DNA of 64,000 nucleotides from Siphonodentalium dalli (GCA_032622095.1 CP136069.1:31934342-31998341), one strand, 5' to 3'. Counted from the first letter of the stretch, positions 44,521 to 57,338 are shown. Notes: generated from the sequence alone by a model not told the origin. Program-made: numbers and translations.

Positions 44521-45462
44521 AACAGACAGTCCTTTTGTGGATTATAAAGTAATTTGTTAGATTGACGTGGTGCAGCACGGATTTATTTCGCTCAAACGAA
44601 AACTTCCAAGGACTTTGCTAGTGTCCCTTCTTCAGATACATGTGTATGATTGCTAGACCTAGAAAGTCACGTGTGTAACCTTCGTGTAAACGATCGATCT
44701 CGTGTTCGTAAAAATGGCGATCCCGAACCCACGTGGTTGGTACTATTTTTTTTTGGGATCATCTGATGACCATACCTCACTAATATGAGATTTTTTATTC
44801 AGTCTGTTGAGCTAATCTGATTTACATCAAATATATAACACAATTTGATATGATTAAAACATTAGAATCGGTACAGAATGAAAATTGTAAGTCTAGAGAA
44901 ATTGTCTTAAAGATCAATTCATATGCCGAAATAATGATTTCTATCTAATATATTTATCGTATGCATAGCAGTCCGTATCAATTGTCAAACATTTATATTC
45001 AAGATTTTCATTGGTTTTTAAATATAGGTGTGTGACAGCATAATTTAGGGGAATGACACATTAAAACGAAACAACCACTGGAACACGTGGCCATTTACAT
45101 AAAAATAGGACTGTCACGAACTGACAAGAAAACGGTGCGGGTTTAAAAAGCGTTTTATTCACATCGATGCCAACACAATTGGTGGAGATTCCAAAATCTC
45201 TTTCGTTGTTTTTATCCACGAGAATATCTAAACTCGTTGCCTCGTGATAGAAGTTAGGAAAACGAAAATACAAAATGGTGACCACCAGAATAAAGTGAAA
45301 TGAAAATGTAATAGTTGAATATAATTATACTATTTAAAAGTAAGTGGTCCCAGCGTTATACATGAATTAACGTAATTAACACGAACGAAATTGATTATGG
45401 TTATAAATTTATTTAATATCTGAACGTAGAAACTGATTACATTTATCGACATGGGAGGAAGC
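44521..45462. other. No gene recognised
   Basis: AT-rich intergenic sequence. The frame at 45061-45285 minus has no motif. Confidence 0.5.
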
Positions 45463-45560
45463 GAAAAATAAATACAATAGATAGTATACAGCAAAACAAA
45501 TAAATACAATAGATAGTATACAGCAAAAGAAATAAATACAATAGATAATATACAGCAAAA
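45463..45560. repeat. 32-bp tandem repeat, 3 copies
   Basis: The unit is AAATAAATACAATAGATAGT followed by ATACAGCAAAAC, with single-base differences between copies. Confidence 0.85.
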
Positions 45561-45871
45561 CAATAGTGCTACTTGAAGACATATGTACATTAGCGGCAAG
45601 TCAAGGCGAGTTGTGTTTATGTAGTTTATTGTCGTGGGTGATAAAGCCAGGTTTTACGATATGGAAACAACTTTTGACACATTTCGCATAATAAACGACG
45701 ACATAATTAATACGAATAGCTATTTGTAGTCGTATGTTTTTCAAACCTTTTCGCAGAATTGACGGTTACGAGTGCGTTTTTGAGACAATCATGCTTGTCA
45801 CTAGCAGTAATTATGTTGTTAGCGCTTTGTGTTTGGCACGATTCTCGGGTTTCTCAACGATTTGATTACTA

Positions 45872-46271
45872 TTAACCCTTTACCCAACAGAAGGGCCCTG
45901 TGCCAATGCATTCTCTTATATATGCGAGTCGACCATAGGTCGCCTCGCATATATAAGAGAATGCATTGGCTTAACACATTAAAAATTATAAAATTGTTAA
46001 AGAATGTAAGAAAAAATGGTAAAAAGTGTTAAAAAAAGATTTTTTTTAGGCCAATGCATTCTCTTATATATGCGAGGCGACCTATGGTCGACTCGCATAT
46101 ATAAGAGAATGCATTGGCACAGGGTATAACTGTAACTATCACAATGTGGTCAAGGAGCCGGTTCCAATGATATCCATATTTGTATGGTTCTATTGAGACA
46201 GACCGAAGATATTTTAGGCTGTTGAAGCTTTATTTGGCCGGTTTTGGCCGGTTTGTTGGGTAAAGGGTTAA
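45872..46271. mobile_element. TTAA-flanked MITE, double-hairpin family (copy 2)
   Basis: The 400-bp element runs from TTAACCCTTTACCCAACA to TTGTTGGGTAAAGGGTTAA. It has the same two inverted hairpins as copy 1 and copy 3. The termini are an exact TTAA on both sides. Confidence 0.9.
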
Positions 46272-46479
46272 TAGGTAACAATTAAAACCATATGGCAATT
46301 CACAATTTCAGTGACATGATATCTGAATAATCTCCAACATTGAGGAGCTGAGAAACGATCGCGAACCCATTATTATATGATATGTTTGTGAGTTTTGTTG
46401 AAAACACGAAACCGCGATCGTAACAACGAATATGGACAAAAACGACAACGAATAGAAAGAACACAAATTCTAGTGACGT

Positions 46480-48560
46480 GTTACCCTATTCGTAATAATT
46501 AACTTATTAAATTAAATTATGCGAAAGGTGTATACTAATTGAATGGTTACCAATCTCACCAGATCCCCAATGGTTTCCATCCCACTATATATATTATTGG
46601 TGTAAAAAGTCTTTATTCCACATTAGTCATTATATATTACAAAACAAATATTAGCATTGATGATATGAAAGGGATTCGACAACAAACTTTAAGCTTTTGG
46701 GAGTGATTTCCGGTTGACTTGTGACAAGTCCCATCCCGTGAGAGTGATTTAAAAAACTCAAAGTTTTTTCAAATAGATGGGATACTAGTATATTCACAGG
46801 GTGGGCCGGTTCGATAGATGTTTCAAAATAAGGTAGTTTCATATGGAATGATTTGGGTTTTGTGGGAGTATTTTGGCAGGGTATGGTGGTTGTCAGATGA
46901 AAATAAAGTAGTTTTATATGGAATGATATTATATACATGTATATTATATATATATATTTATATTTATATTATTACAGAATCGAATGAATGTTTTGCCTGC
47001 CAATTTACTGCCGCTAATTGGATCCCCAGTCTATACAATAGAGCAATATTGAGGTACTAACGTGATGTATAACGTTTTAGTGCGACAAATGCGATATTAG
47101 GTACCTTTCGCATAATGATTGACAAATAGACACTTATTACGAATCGGGCACTACGTCACTACAATTTGTGTTCTTTCTATTCGTTGTCGTTTTTAACGAC
47201 AAGAGAATCTTTCAAAACACAAAGCACTAAGCTATGACCCGATAACAACATAATTAAGTACAAACTAATCACGGCACGCAGAACCATAATCACTGCGAGT
47301 GGCAAGCACGATTGTCGTACAAACGGACTCGTAGTAGTCAATTCTGCGAAAAGTTTTTGGAGCATGCGAAAAAATTACGACTACAAACAGGGGGGTGGAA
47401 ACATTTTTTTCCGGGCACGTATGCCGGATGGGTGGGTGGTCGATAGGATAAACAATTTTTTCCGCAACTCAAAAATATTTTTCCTGCAAGTCTTTTTAAG
47501 AAATGGATGTTGATATTGTTGCGTTCCATAGAGTATGGATGCAAGTTGGTCTGACATTTTGTGTGGGACGCGAAAGCGTTCCACACATGAACATGTCAGA
47601 CCAACTTGCATCCATACTCTATGGAACGCAACAAAATCAACATTCATTACTTATATTTACACTCAATCGAGTCAACTGGCAGATTAAAAGTTAAAAGTTT
47701 TAAGTGTCTATTTCCAACGTTATTATCGTGGCTCGGAGCAAGTTGCGTCTACACTAAAATGAATGCAAGTTGGGGTCAGCGCGCGACGTCATGTGACGTA
47801 ATTTCGACCAACCAACATCCTGCATTCATGTTCCACAACGCGAATGCATGTTTGAGTGTAAATATTTGACTGTTTTTGTTTTGCAATGAGTTTGGCTTAA
47901 AACACATCTATATGTCAATATTAACATAAATGACAAATTTTGAATGATTGAATTTTGAAATCCAAAGATGGCTGCTGGCAGCCATGTTTTTTTTACATGT
48001 CAATGTTCACATCCATGACTAATAGTATGCACAGGAATTCATATACAGCTGTTTACAGTGAATTTTCCCCCGCAAATCTCTGTTTTAGTGTTAAAAGAGG
48101 GGGTGGGTGTAAAAAAATGGTCGGAAAAAACAGCCGAAAACGGAAACAAATTTGGACGCGGGGTGGGTGGGTACCAACAAGGGTCGAAAGTCAAAAATCA
48201 GCATACGTGCAAATTTTTCCGGCTCCCCCCTGCTACAAATAGCTATTCGTAATAATTATCTTGTCATCGTTAATTATGCGAAATGTGCCTAATGAGCTTT
48301 CGTCTTCCCGAATGCTGAACACCATGGAACATGCGGATTACATCACTAACTTGTGGTTTATAATATACGGCCAATTGTCCGCATATTTGCCTGGCAAATG
48401 TCCCAGTGTAAGAGGTCAGACGAAGTGTCAAATAATACAGGGCTGTGAACAACGTGCGGGGAAACCATTCTTAACGACTCGGACATTTTCGCTTCCCTCG
48501 GAAATAACCTCTGCCATATATAGTAACCATATCTGCCGGACTATTTCAAGCAAGTGATTG
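46480..48560. repeat. Diverged relative of the tandemly duplicated 2.4-kb unit, largely inverted
   Basis: 46640-47400 reads as the reverse complement of about 24200-24870. Parts of 47380-48240 follow the poly-G/poly-A segment near 23770-24170 in direct orientation. 48290-48490 matches the reverse complement of about 18880-19070. The unit is therefore an older dispersed repeat with inverted modules. Inside is a near-perfect hairpin (47503-47648, arms GCGTTCCATAGAGTATGGAT). No coding sequence is supported. Confidence 0.7.
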
Positions 48561-49002
48561 ATCATACTTCTGCTGACTGGGAGACTCGTTTGTTAAACTT
48601 GAACTAATATTAAAGCCATTGGTTATTATTTATCACTATTTAATGCACGATCATGCACGTTTGGTACAGCCATGCAGTGAATACAATCTGCTCCATTCAC
48701 ATGTATTCGTCAACTAGTCAGATATGGTTCTATTTACGGAAGAGGTTATTTCCGGTAACACGCGATTGTCGAACTGAACATGACGCCGTGAACATACGTC
48801 ATAGTTTGTTAATCAATAGTGCATGGCAAAACATTACGCATGGCAATTTCAACGTTTTAAAATAAATATTTTCCAAATATTTTAGCAGCAAGCCATTATA
48901 CTTTGAAATCCAAACAACTCATCACCAATATTGCAAAAATGGATATCTAACATATTGATGGAGGGTACACAGAGTTTGAAATCTCTATCGATATCACGTT
49001 GT
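48561..49002. other. No gene recognised
   Basis: I see nothing supportable. Confidence 0.5.
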
Positions 49003-49193
49003 TTAACCCTTTCAGTGCCAAGTCCGATTTTTGTATCAACCAATATTTCCTTGATCATTTTTCAAATTTATTGATTATAATAATAGAGCTCTTTCCATCA
49101 ATGTATCACATTATATTATAATCAATAAATTTGAAAAATGATCAAGGAAATATTGGTTGATACAAAAATCGGACTTGGCACTGAAAGGGCTAA
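49003..49193. mobile_element. TTAA hairpin MITE (TTAACCCTTTCAGTGCC family), short form
   Basis: Nearly the entire 191 bp is one hairpin. Its arms start CCCTTTCAGTGCCAAGTCCG, and the loop contains GAGCTCTTTCCATC. The right end has a CTAA instead of TTAA. Longer relatives are at 51483-51912 and 52788-53325. Confidence 0.9.
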
Positions 49194-49827
49194 CGAGATT
49201 TTGCCGTCACAACGTCGAAATAGTTTTGAACACTCTATCTTCTCAACTCTACAGTCATATTTATCTGGAGTGATCTAACACAACGTGATACATAGCATAT
49301 TCGCTGTCATTCTTGGTTCAGTTATTGGTACAGGTAAAGAATCGAAAACAATGAATTCTGACTTCAATGTTAGACATTGTGCTGCCATTTTTAAGCCAAT
49401 GATAGGTTCCAGTCACTTAAATGCCCACTTAATTTTCAAATCCCCAGATCACATTATATAAAACATATGCCATGTTATATACCATTTGAAAGAGGAAGCT
49501 CCAACACGTTGTATTTTCAACTTATTCGATGTAATAAACTGTGAACATGTTGTTTTTGCTGAGATATCGACGTCTTTTATGTGCTAAAGTTTCTGCACAA
49601 AGTCGATTATTTTCATGGAAGGGGAATAGCTCTATATATTTATATATAGAGTTATTCCCCTTCCATTGAAAACAAACTAAAGTTTGAAATCTGTTGCATT
49701 CTGGGAGCCATAACGGGGGAATGGTTTTATGATTTGCTATTACTCTATGGACACCTTCTGAGACACAGACGTTCCAAATGGTAATGAATTATAGTAGTTT
49801 AATCATATTTTATGGCATAGATTGCTA
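49194..49827. other. No gene; one hairpin
   Basis: A perfect short hairpin lies at about 49618-49676 (GGAAGGGGAATA and its mirror around TATATTTATATATA). The rest is AT-rich. Confidence 0.6.
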
Positions 49828-50315
49828 TTAAAGGTACTCAATCCGATAAAACTCCTCTCAATTACTATTTCAATGGCTTCGGGGGTCAAAAATATTTGAT
49901 TCGAGTCGAGGAAGTCACCCATCAAAGCTCAGATTTGTTAGATATCGATTTTAGAAATCTATTATTTTTCATTATCGGGAATACTTTCTGGCCCAGAACT
50001 CAGTCAAAATTGCGTTATTATTACCACTTGATTTTAGAGTTATCCATCCTTGTCTGTTTGAATAGATTTTGGTGTATACATCCCGATCAGATTACGGCAG
50101 TTGAAGGCAATTATTAGTACTCATCTCGAGTAAATAAAAAATTTCAAAAATCAATATCTAATAACTCTGAGCTTTTTTGATGGGTTCCTCGACTCGAATC
50201 AAATATTTTGTACCCCCAAAGCCAAAGAAATAGTAATATAGGACCCTCTGATCGGATTGTTGTTGTTGGAATCTGTTGAGATGGGGAACCCTCTGTTCGG
50301 ATTGAGTACCTTTAA
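49828..50315. mobile_element. TTAA-flanked MITE, CTCAATCCGAT family, long copy
   Basis: The 488-bp element begins TTAAAGGTACTCAATCCGAT and ends TCGGATTGAGTACCTTTAA. Subterminal arms of about 130 bp are also inverted (TATTTGATTCGAGTCGAGGA and its mirror). It lies just downstream of the receptor stop codon. Confidence 0.9.
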
Positions 50316-50462
50316 AGCCATATATCAAGGCACTATACAAACATAATCGGTGACTCGAAAATTAAGTGGGCCTGTAACCATATTACGATACATACGAATA
50401 ACTTTATAATACAAAGAATATATACAATTCGCCTACATATATTGGTGGCGGTTACAATTCGT

Positions 50463-51165
50463 CTACATATATTGGTAACGGTTAGAACTGGAGTATGCAA
50501 GTGGGGACCTCTTGGTACCCGGTTGCGAATGTCCGTCCAATTGGGTCGAATTCTCAGACACATACTGTAGATAATCGTCATCGCTGCATCCTAGTGTTGT
50601 GCCATCAATGGCAACAGACCCCCTGCTCGTGTCGGACGGTAGGTCGTAATGGCTACTAACAGTCTGCGCCGACCTAACTGTGTTCGACCAATCAGCTTTG
50701 TCCGCCGGTATTTCGTCATAGATTTCGTCATCTTCGTGTTTCTCGTCTGCTCTGCTTGCATTGGTGATTTCGTCATACACATGGTGCTCGGCAGCGTCTC
50801 CGCTCCCTCTCTGTTTTCCGTCGCGGCGACTATGGTGCTTCTTCGGATTTTGCCTCTCGTTCGTCCCTTCTTTCTTCTGTTTTTCCACACCGGAATCCTT
50901 CCCTTCCACTGGCGTTATATACCCACCGACACCGGAATCGAGAGTACGATATCCATGAGAATTCTTCGCTTCCATTGGCGTTGTGTACCGATCAAACTTA
51001 TCGACACCATTTTGCTTCTTATCTCCCACCTCTTTAACATTTTTTCCAATCATGATGTTGTTTATTTTATTATAGTCATGGTCCTTCGCAGTTTCTTCGG
51101 TTCTGGTAGCCGTATCGTAATCTGGTGGCGGCTTCTGTGAGTTTCGCTTTTGTCTGCAGAAGTAT
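50463..51165 (-). CDS. Terminal exon of Draper/MEGF10-like receptor: cytoplasmic tail
   Basis: The acceptor TCTCCAG lies just above 51165, and the stop is at 50463-50465. The exon gives 233 residues after completing a codon begun in the transmembrane exon. It starts with a stop-transfer-like YFCRQKRN, then PPPDYDTATR, HDYNKI, HHVYDEI, EIYDEIP, HYDLPS and DYLQYV. Two YDEI motifs are spaced like a stretched ITAM, with 15 residues between them (classical ITAMs have 6-12), and resemble Src-family SH2 docking sites (pYEEI). The middle is Lys/Asp/Gly-rich and probably disordered. The tail would couple ligand binding by the EGF ectodomain to tyrosine-kinase signalling, as in Draper/CED-1 engulfment receptors; the exact ligand is unknown. 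Frames on the plus strand here are shadows. Confidence 0.8.
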
Positions 51166-51482
51166 CTGGAGATGAAAAAGAAACAAACACGAAATTTATT
51201 TTACGTTTTTCCAGGGACGTGGCTATATTATCCATGTTGGGTTGTTGAACATTGAAATTTGCAATTGAACCCACACCCTTAAACCAGACCAAACTCACAC
51301 AATTCCAGTTGCATCCCCTTGTGTTGCCTCAAGCTTTCAAACTGTTGGAAATGTCCAACTTGACACCCCCTCAAGTTGGACATTTTTCAACTAATGTAGA
51401 GAGCCCAGTGCTACTGTGCTCTATCTCTCAAAATGTTACGTCCCCAGACCTAAGCTTCTATATTGCCTGGAGTATGGGTGTA

Positions 51483-51912
51483 TTAACCCTTTCAGTGCCA
51501 GGGGCCGATATCATCGGCCCTAATTTACGGTCTGTAAAATCGGCCCTAAATTTTTTTTTTATATAGATTTTTTGGGGTTGAATTGTTTTTGGGTATGCTT
51601 AAGCATGCTATAGCGAATTTAAAATAAACTGGATAAAACCTTAGGGGCATGTTATAACTCAAAACTATCACCAAGCATTCACAGTAATAATTTTGATGCC
51701 CATGCAAAAACGTAAGTTCCCTGGCACTAAACCTACAAAATAAGTCTGTTAAAGTTTATAGGACAAAATTATTAAAATTGTAAAAAGTTGTAAAAAATAA
51801 TAACAAATGATGCAAAAATTGTTAGGCCAATGCATTCTCTTATATAAGAGAATGCATTGGCACAGGGTATATGGGTTGATACAAAAATCGGACCTGGCAC
51901 TGAAAGGGTTAA
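51483..51912. mobile_element. TTAACCCTTTCAGTGCC MITE, long form
   Basis: TTAACCCTTTCAGTGCCAGG at the left and CTGGCACTGAAAGGGTTAA at the right. Internally a CCGATATCATCGG palindrome lies near the left end. A mini-hairpin of the AATGCATTCTCTTATATAAG type (about 51828-51862) is shared with the double-hairpin MITE family, so the two families have exchanged modules. Confidence 0.85.
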
Positions 51913-52079
51913 CAAGTTCTACGGGGCAGACCTGAGTTGTCTGGATGGTTGATAACGTACAACGATATCGGATATGTAAGATGGTGCCAAGCCATTTAAA
52001 CACTGAACGGAAAGGGAATCTAATAACATTGTTAATTTGAGACTATACATGTAGATACTTCCCAGAAGATGAGGCATAG

Positions 52080-52168
52080 GCAGAATGAGGCCATGATGGG
52101 TGAATTTGGTGATGCTAGCCCGATGTACGTGCGGTGTAGCGTCACTAAATTCACCCTATTATATGGGG
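52080..52168. repeat. H90 hairpin copy
   Basis: It starts GCAGAATGAGGCCATG and ends near GGGGACCCCATTC, with a slightly expanded centre. Confidence 0.7.
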
Positions 52169-52787
52169 ACCCCATTCACAAAATCGGACACACTGTATCA
52201 ATATATATTTTAGTACTCGCGCCGCGTGTATACTAATGTACAAATTCTTGTTTCGCCTGGTCGCTGCCATAGCGCATGGGGGTTCTAGTTATAGAATGTT
52301 AATTATTGGGACACATTAAAAGTTGAAGTGCGATCCCGACGTCGAGCTGTAGTGCGACACCGGGGCCGGGCCCGGTAAAAGGTGTAGAACTTTGAGATTT
52401 TCAATTTCGTTTATTGGCGTTTACATTATCTCAATAATGTTGATTTTTTATTTGTTATAAGCTATGCCAATTACAAATAACAGAAATGAAAAAGATTCTA
52501 TAATTACAATCATGGGTATATAATATATGATCTTGAGCGCGTTACCATTTCTGGCTACGGTTTTCGTGTGCAACCCGCATCCCGTCATTTAATTTGATTA
52601 CGTGTTGTAGATGTAAATTCGTAACTTAATTTATGGGTGCAAATTTTTATACTTGATTTTAAGATAACATAATAACCTGAACGTTTATAAAAGACATATT
52701 CGACTCAAGTTAATTATAATTTATTATCGATATTTATTAGATCGCTGTTATTCTCGGAAATCTATTAAATTGGAGTATATCACCCCT

Positions 52788-53325
52788 TTAACCCTTTCAG
52801 TGCCAAGTCAAATTTTTGTATCAACCCATATTTATACTATACGACGCGTATCTTACCATATAAATAAAGCCATCTGTTTAAATTTTACATTTAATCAAAC
52901 GTGCCTACTGTTGATTAAACTTCGCAGGGTGGATTAAACTTTCTTCATACAATTTGAACGGAAAAGTGTTTATCCATCGCATTGTAAAGATCGTGGCATG
53001 AACAAAATATATGCACAGTGTTTCTGAATAACAAATGTAATCCACTCGTGGGATTGGCGATTTACTCCACTCGCTGAAGCTCGTGGTGAAAATCGCCAAT
53101 CCCACTCGTGGATTAAATTTGTTTTTCAGAAACGCTATGCGTATATTCTATATTTCCTTGATCATTTTTTCAAATTTATTGATTATAATAATTTGATACA
53201 TTGATGCAAAAAGCTCTAAAAGCTCTTTCCATCAATGTATCACATTATTATAATCAATACATTTGAAAAATGATCAAGGAAATATGGGTTGATACAAAAA
53301 TCGGATTTGGCACTGAAAGGGTTAA
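52788..53325. mobile_element. TTAACCCTTTCAGTGCC MITE with a nested hairpin insertion
   Basis: The outer ends are TTAACCCTTTCAGTGCCAAG and CTTTTGGCACTGAAAGGGTTAA-like text, and the 3' half follows the short form at 49003. The left half breaks off after about 52835. A foreign segment to about 53152 follows, centred on a hairpin with CACTCGTGGGATTGGCGATT arms. It is a MITE inside a MITE. Confidence 0.8.
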
Positions 53326-53383
53326 GGAAACAAACAATGCATGAATTGATATAAATCACATATCATACGTATATCGTACTCAC

Positions 53384-53483
53384 ATAACGGCTATTATGAC
53401 GGCGACGACGGCGACAAGGAAGGTTATCGAAATGCCCAGAATGATGTAGAGATTGTTCGACTCCGGGTCTGGCACCGTGAAGG
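53384..53483 (-). CDS. Transmembrane exon of Draper/MEGF10-like receptor
   Basis: The 100-bp exon has an acceptor TTTCAG above 53483 and a donor AT|GTGAGT below 53384. Phase 1 in and phase 2 out agree with the EGF exon (phase 1 end) and the tail exon (one base to complete). It encodes a short juxtamembrane FTVPDPESNN and then one hydrophobic helix (LYIILGISITFLVAVVAVII). The length and phases make a direct EGF-TM-tail join possible. A single-pass type I receptor is implied. Confidence 0.85.
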
Positions 53484-54996
53484 CTGAAACGAAACCAATA
53501 TATCCATCAACCCCTTGATTCCCGAATGGATTTTTAGTCAGTTTAAACACACACTATGCATGTCTCACGGTTAGGGTGTTCAGAGAATAACCAACACACC
53601 CCCTACATTCACAAAATTAGCGCCCATAAGAATCAGTACAAATCGCCACACGGTTTACACGAACCTTTCCGAGGTCCAAAATCAATAACTGAAGTGTACA
53701 CTTCATAAAAAGCAATGAACTATCTACATCACTTCAAGCCGAATACGCGATCACCGCGTGTTGTTAAATTGGGCGCACATTCAACTCCAGTTATCTTGGT
53801 TTCCAATCAGCTGTTTCGACGCCGGTAAAACATACAGGAAATAAATATTTGAAAACGAGGCCATTGAAATCCTAATTTTATTATGGGCTCATTTGCGTTG
53901 CAATATCAATTAACTCTTTAAATGCTTGAAAATACGATACAGATATTTCAGGAAATGTCCAGTTTCATTTGCAGTGTTGCCAGTTAATGCACTGGCATAC
54001 GATTATAAGGAATGACTATAAGATCCATTATTCGTGTGGATGTCGTTATCGCACGCGTTTTTTTGTTATTATGGCGTAATGTTACGACGAGAGCCACTGG
54101 GCGACAAAGCTCACCTCCTGCACATGCTTGTCTGATTTTGTGTTTATTACACACCAGCAGTCAGTACACTGCAGTGTGGTATCCAGTAATTGTGCATGAT
54201 TCTATCTGATTTCTATGCTATAGTTAGTGAACTACTCACACAATGCGAGGTTGAATTGTCATTGTAATGGTGGTTGGGGTTATCAAGCATCACGATGGGG
54301 AATCACGTGGTTTCGAGGTTGGTGAGTACGGCGCATACAAAATGGCAGAGTCTATGCCGTAAACGCACAAAAACATAATATACAAGAAAACCATAGTCAG
54401 AAATGGTAACACGCTCAAGATAATATATTATATTATATACCCATGATTGTAATTATAGAATATAAAATATATTGGTTTCAAGAATGACCAACTCATACAG
54501 CCTTGCACTTCTTGGCATCCGAATAACTTTTGAAATCGAAATTGAAATTCCCAACTACACCTTTTAGTACCGAACTCGGCCTCCGGGTCGCAGTTCGACT
54601 TTTAATCCGTCCAAAAAATCCCATTCTATAAATAAAAAACCCCAGCGCCCATAGGATACAATAATCTCTACATTAGTATACACGCGGAGCGCGGAATGAG
54701 GAACTGACACACAACATAGCATTTTGACTGCTATGAGCATAAGCGCTAGTAATTTTGAAGCAAGCTGATACCTTATTTGTTCGGAAATACTTTGTGGTTT
54801 TTTTATAACATTCTGACTAAAGTTGCCAGTCGGAGGTGCGTGGAACACACCAGTGTGATTGTTTATTTAACTCAATGTCACAATTAAGTGGCGAATACAG
54901 AGTATTAAATAATTAACATATATACATATATTTACAAAAGGGGGCCACTGTTGACTGGCTTGCCATTTTTCTATGGCCGAGGTGCATATTTGTACT

Positions 54997-54997
<1 letters not shown>
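53484..54997 (-). other. Receptor intron, left part
   Basis: I see no supported exon. The minus-strand frame at 54564-54848 has no motif, and no other EGF-type Cys pattern is visible in this part. Confidence 0.6.
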
Positions 54998-55029
<32 letters not shown>

Positions 55030-55310
55030 GTCGTCGTCGTCGTCATCATCATCACCACCATTATCATCATCGTCATCAACATCATCATCATAATGATCAT
55101 CATCATCATCATTATCATCATCGTAATCATCATCATAATCGTCATCATAATCATCACCATCATCATCATCATAATCATCATCATCACCGTCACCATTATC
55201 ATCATCATCGTCACCATCATCATCATCCTCATAATCATCATCATCATCGTCGTCGTCGTTTCATCCTCATATTCATCTTCATCATCATCATCGTCATCGT
55301 CGTCTTCAGT

Positions 55311-55350
<40 letters not shown>

Positions 55351-55805
55351 CCAGCATCGTCTTCATCGACGTCATAGTCGTCATAGTCGCCACAACCACC
55401 ACCACCATCATCATCATTACCATCATCATAACATCATCGTCATAATCATCGCCATCATCATCGTTATCATGATAATCAAAATCTTCATCATCGTCGTCGC
55501 CGTCGTCATCATCGTCGTAATTGCCATCATTGTCGTCGTCGTCATCACTATCGTCATCTCAAGCATATATATCATCATCATAATCATCGTCCCCACCATC
55601 ATTATCATCATCACCGTCATCGTGATTATCGCCATCAGACATCATCGCCATACTAATCATCTTCACCACCACTGTCATTTTCGTCATCATTATAAACATC
55701 ATCATCGTCGGTTTCGTTATAATCATCGGCAGCATCACCATCAACATCATCATCATCATCACCGCCATTCGAAACAGTATCATCATTACCACCACCACCA
55801 CATGC
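54998..55805. repeat. ATC/GAT trinucleotide microsatellite, about 0.8 kb
   Basis: The stretch is nearly pure ATC/TCA triplets with CGT, ACC and AAT variants. All six frames stay open for long stretches and give poly-His, poly-Ile, poly-Ser, poly-Met or poly-Asp, which explains a cluster of artificial frames here. It begins about 110 bp after the stop of the LINE ORF2 at 55917 and lies on its 3' side. Confidence 0.95.
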
Positions 55806-55916
55806 AGTTATTGTCATACTCCATATATATCGCATTTTCGCTATTTCTGTCGTAATATATGTCATCACCGTAATCATGGTAAGCAGATGTAGTTATAAAT
55901 TGCCGCTGTCAATTAG

Positions 55917-57338
55917 TTAATTCCTATCAATAATCTTACAACCCAACTTCACAAAGATTGCAAACTGCTTTAGAACATTTGGGTCAGCACTCGTGAGTAA
56001 TTTCACTAATTTAGTTTCAGTTGGTTCCGTATGGTAAGTTTTAGGCAAATATTTTCGTCTTAAATGTGTGAGTTCCGTGCATTCTAGTGCAAAGTGTAAT
56101 TCGTCGCCTATCGCCGTCTTGCATTGCTGGCAGAAATTTGTATTCTTATTTTTCTTGTTTTCCTTTTTGGCTTTACCCCACCTTACCCTTTCAATCTGCA
56201 GTCTATGATTAGCAGTGCGTATCTTAACAATATATGTCATCAAACTGTTTGTCGTAATAGTCATATATGCTTCCATTCCGAAATTCTTTTTAAACAGCCC
56301 ATAGAACTTTCCGCGATCTGATGACTCAATCGTGTTCTTCCATTGTTCAACAAATTTTGTTCTACGAACTTCCATGAATATATTCAACTCTAGTTTACTT
56401 AAAGAGTGTTGCGAGTCCCAGAGGGACCCCCACCCTAGAGAGGACAGCGTACTTCTGACACATGTGATCCATTTGATCGTTTTACCGTTCAAATAGGAAC
56501 TTTGTTCGATGAAATAGAGAAGTTTATATAACTTTTGCGCTAATATTGAGCAATCACCTTTCACTAATCGCGACCAAAACCCAAGCATTCTCTTTTTCAC
56601 TGAAATCGACAAGGGGTACCTTCCAGTTTCCCCGTAAACCATATAGTTTGGTGTACTCGACTTCATGTGCAAGACATATTTCATAAACTTTAAATGAACC
56701 TCTTCTATGCATTCGAAATTCTCGAACCCCCAGACTTCGCTACCATACAAAAGTATTGGTTCAATTGTACTATCAAAAAGTCGAAACGCAACAGCAGGAC
56801 CTAAGTTAAGGTTCCCGATTCGCTGTAGTAGACCAAACATGGCTCTAGTACCTAATGTTTGCATACGTTTTATGGATCTGCAAAACCTTCCGTTGGTATA
56901 GAAATGTATTCCTAAATAACAACAGTTATCTACTATTTCAATATTTTCCCCATTGAGTTCAAATTTCATGGTATCAATGTCATTCGCTTTGCGATTATAA
57001 AATATAAGCATTTTTGTCTTATCTACGTTTATTGATAAATTCCACGCATCAGTGTAATCACTGTAAGCACTAAGAGCTCTTCGCATTTCCTCTGGGCTTT
57101 CTGAGATCAAAACCGTGTCATCTGAATACAAAATACATAATATGCGTAAGTAGTCACCGAATTGAGCAAAAAATGTTTCATCAACAAATGGTAAACCTTC
57201 TATACAGCAATCTTTTAAGAAGTCTTCTAGATCGTTGACAAACACCGAAAAGAGCAGTGGCGAAAGACAGGAGAATCCTTCGACTGGCAACTTTGGTCTG
57301 GTCAGAAGGTAAGAGCAAACAAATATGAATTTGGACAT
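55917..57338 (-). pseudogene. 5'-truncated LINE ORF2: RT palm end, thumb and Cys/His tail
   Basis: The 473-codon frame has an LSPLLFSVFVNDLEDFL box (about residues 25-41), the catalytic LYSDDTVLI (about 70-78) and an LNGENIEIVDNCCYLGI connection. A C-terminal finger follows (FCQQCKTAIGDELHFALECTEL). LINE similarity begins only at about 57280. The first 18-20 codons are non-LINE sequence, so the endonuclease and the first RT motifs are missing, as expected from 5' truncation during target-primed reverse transcription. The remainder has no stop, suggesting a fairly recent insertion. The element lies in an intron of the receptor gene, in the same orientation. It is a different family from the LINE at 11329-13932 (YSDD versus TADD). 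Confidence 0.85.

Larger units (their letters stand above)
51166..53383 (-). other. Intron of receptor gene with three repeat insertions
   Basis: The intron between the tail and transmembrane exons. It contains MITEs at 51483-51912 and 52788-53325 and an H90 hairpin at 52080-52168. No other coding feature is seen. Confidence 0.75.

Noticed and set aside
50649-51140. 163-codon plus-strand frame
   Set aside because: It is antisense to the receptor tail exon, whose splice phases and motifs are convincing.
54867-55877. Many long frames (His-, Met-, Ile-, Ser- and Asp-rich)
   Set aside because: They are translations of the ATC/GAT microsatellite in different frames.
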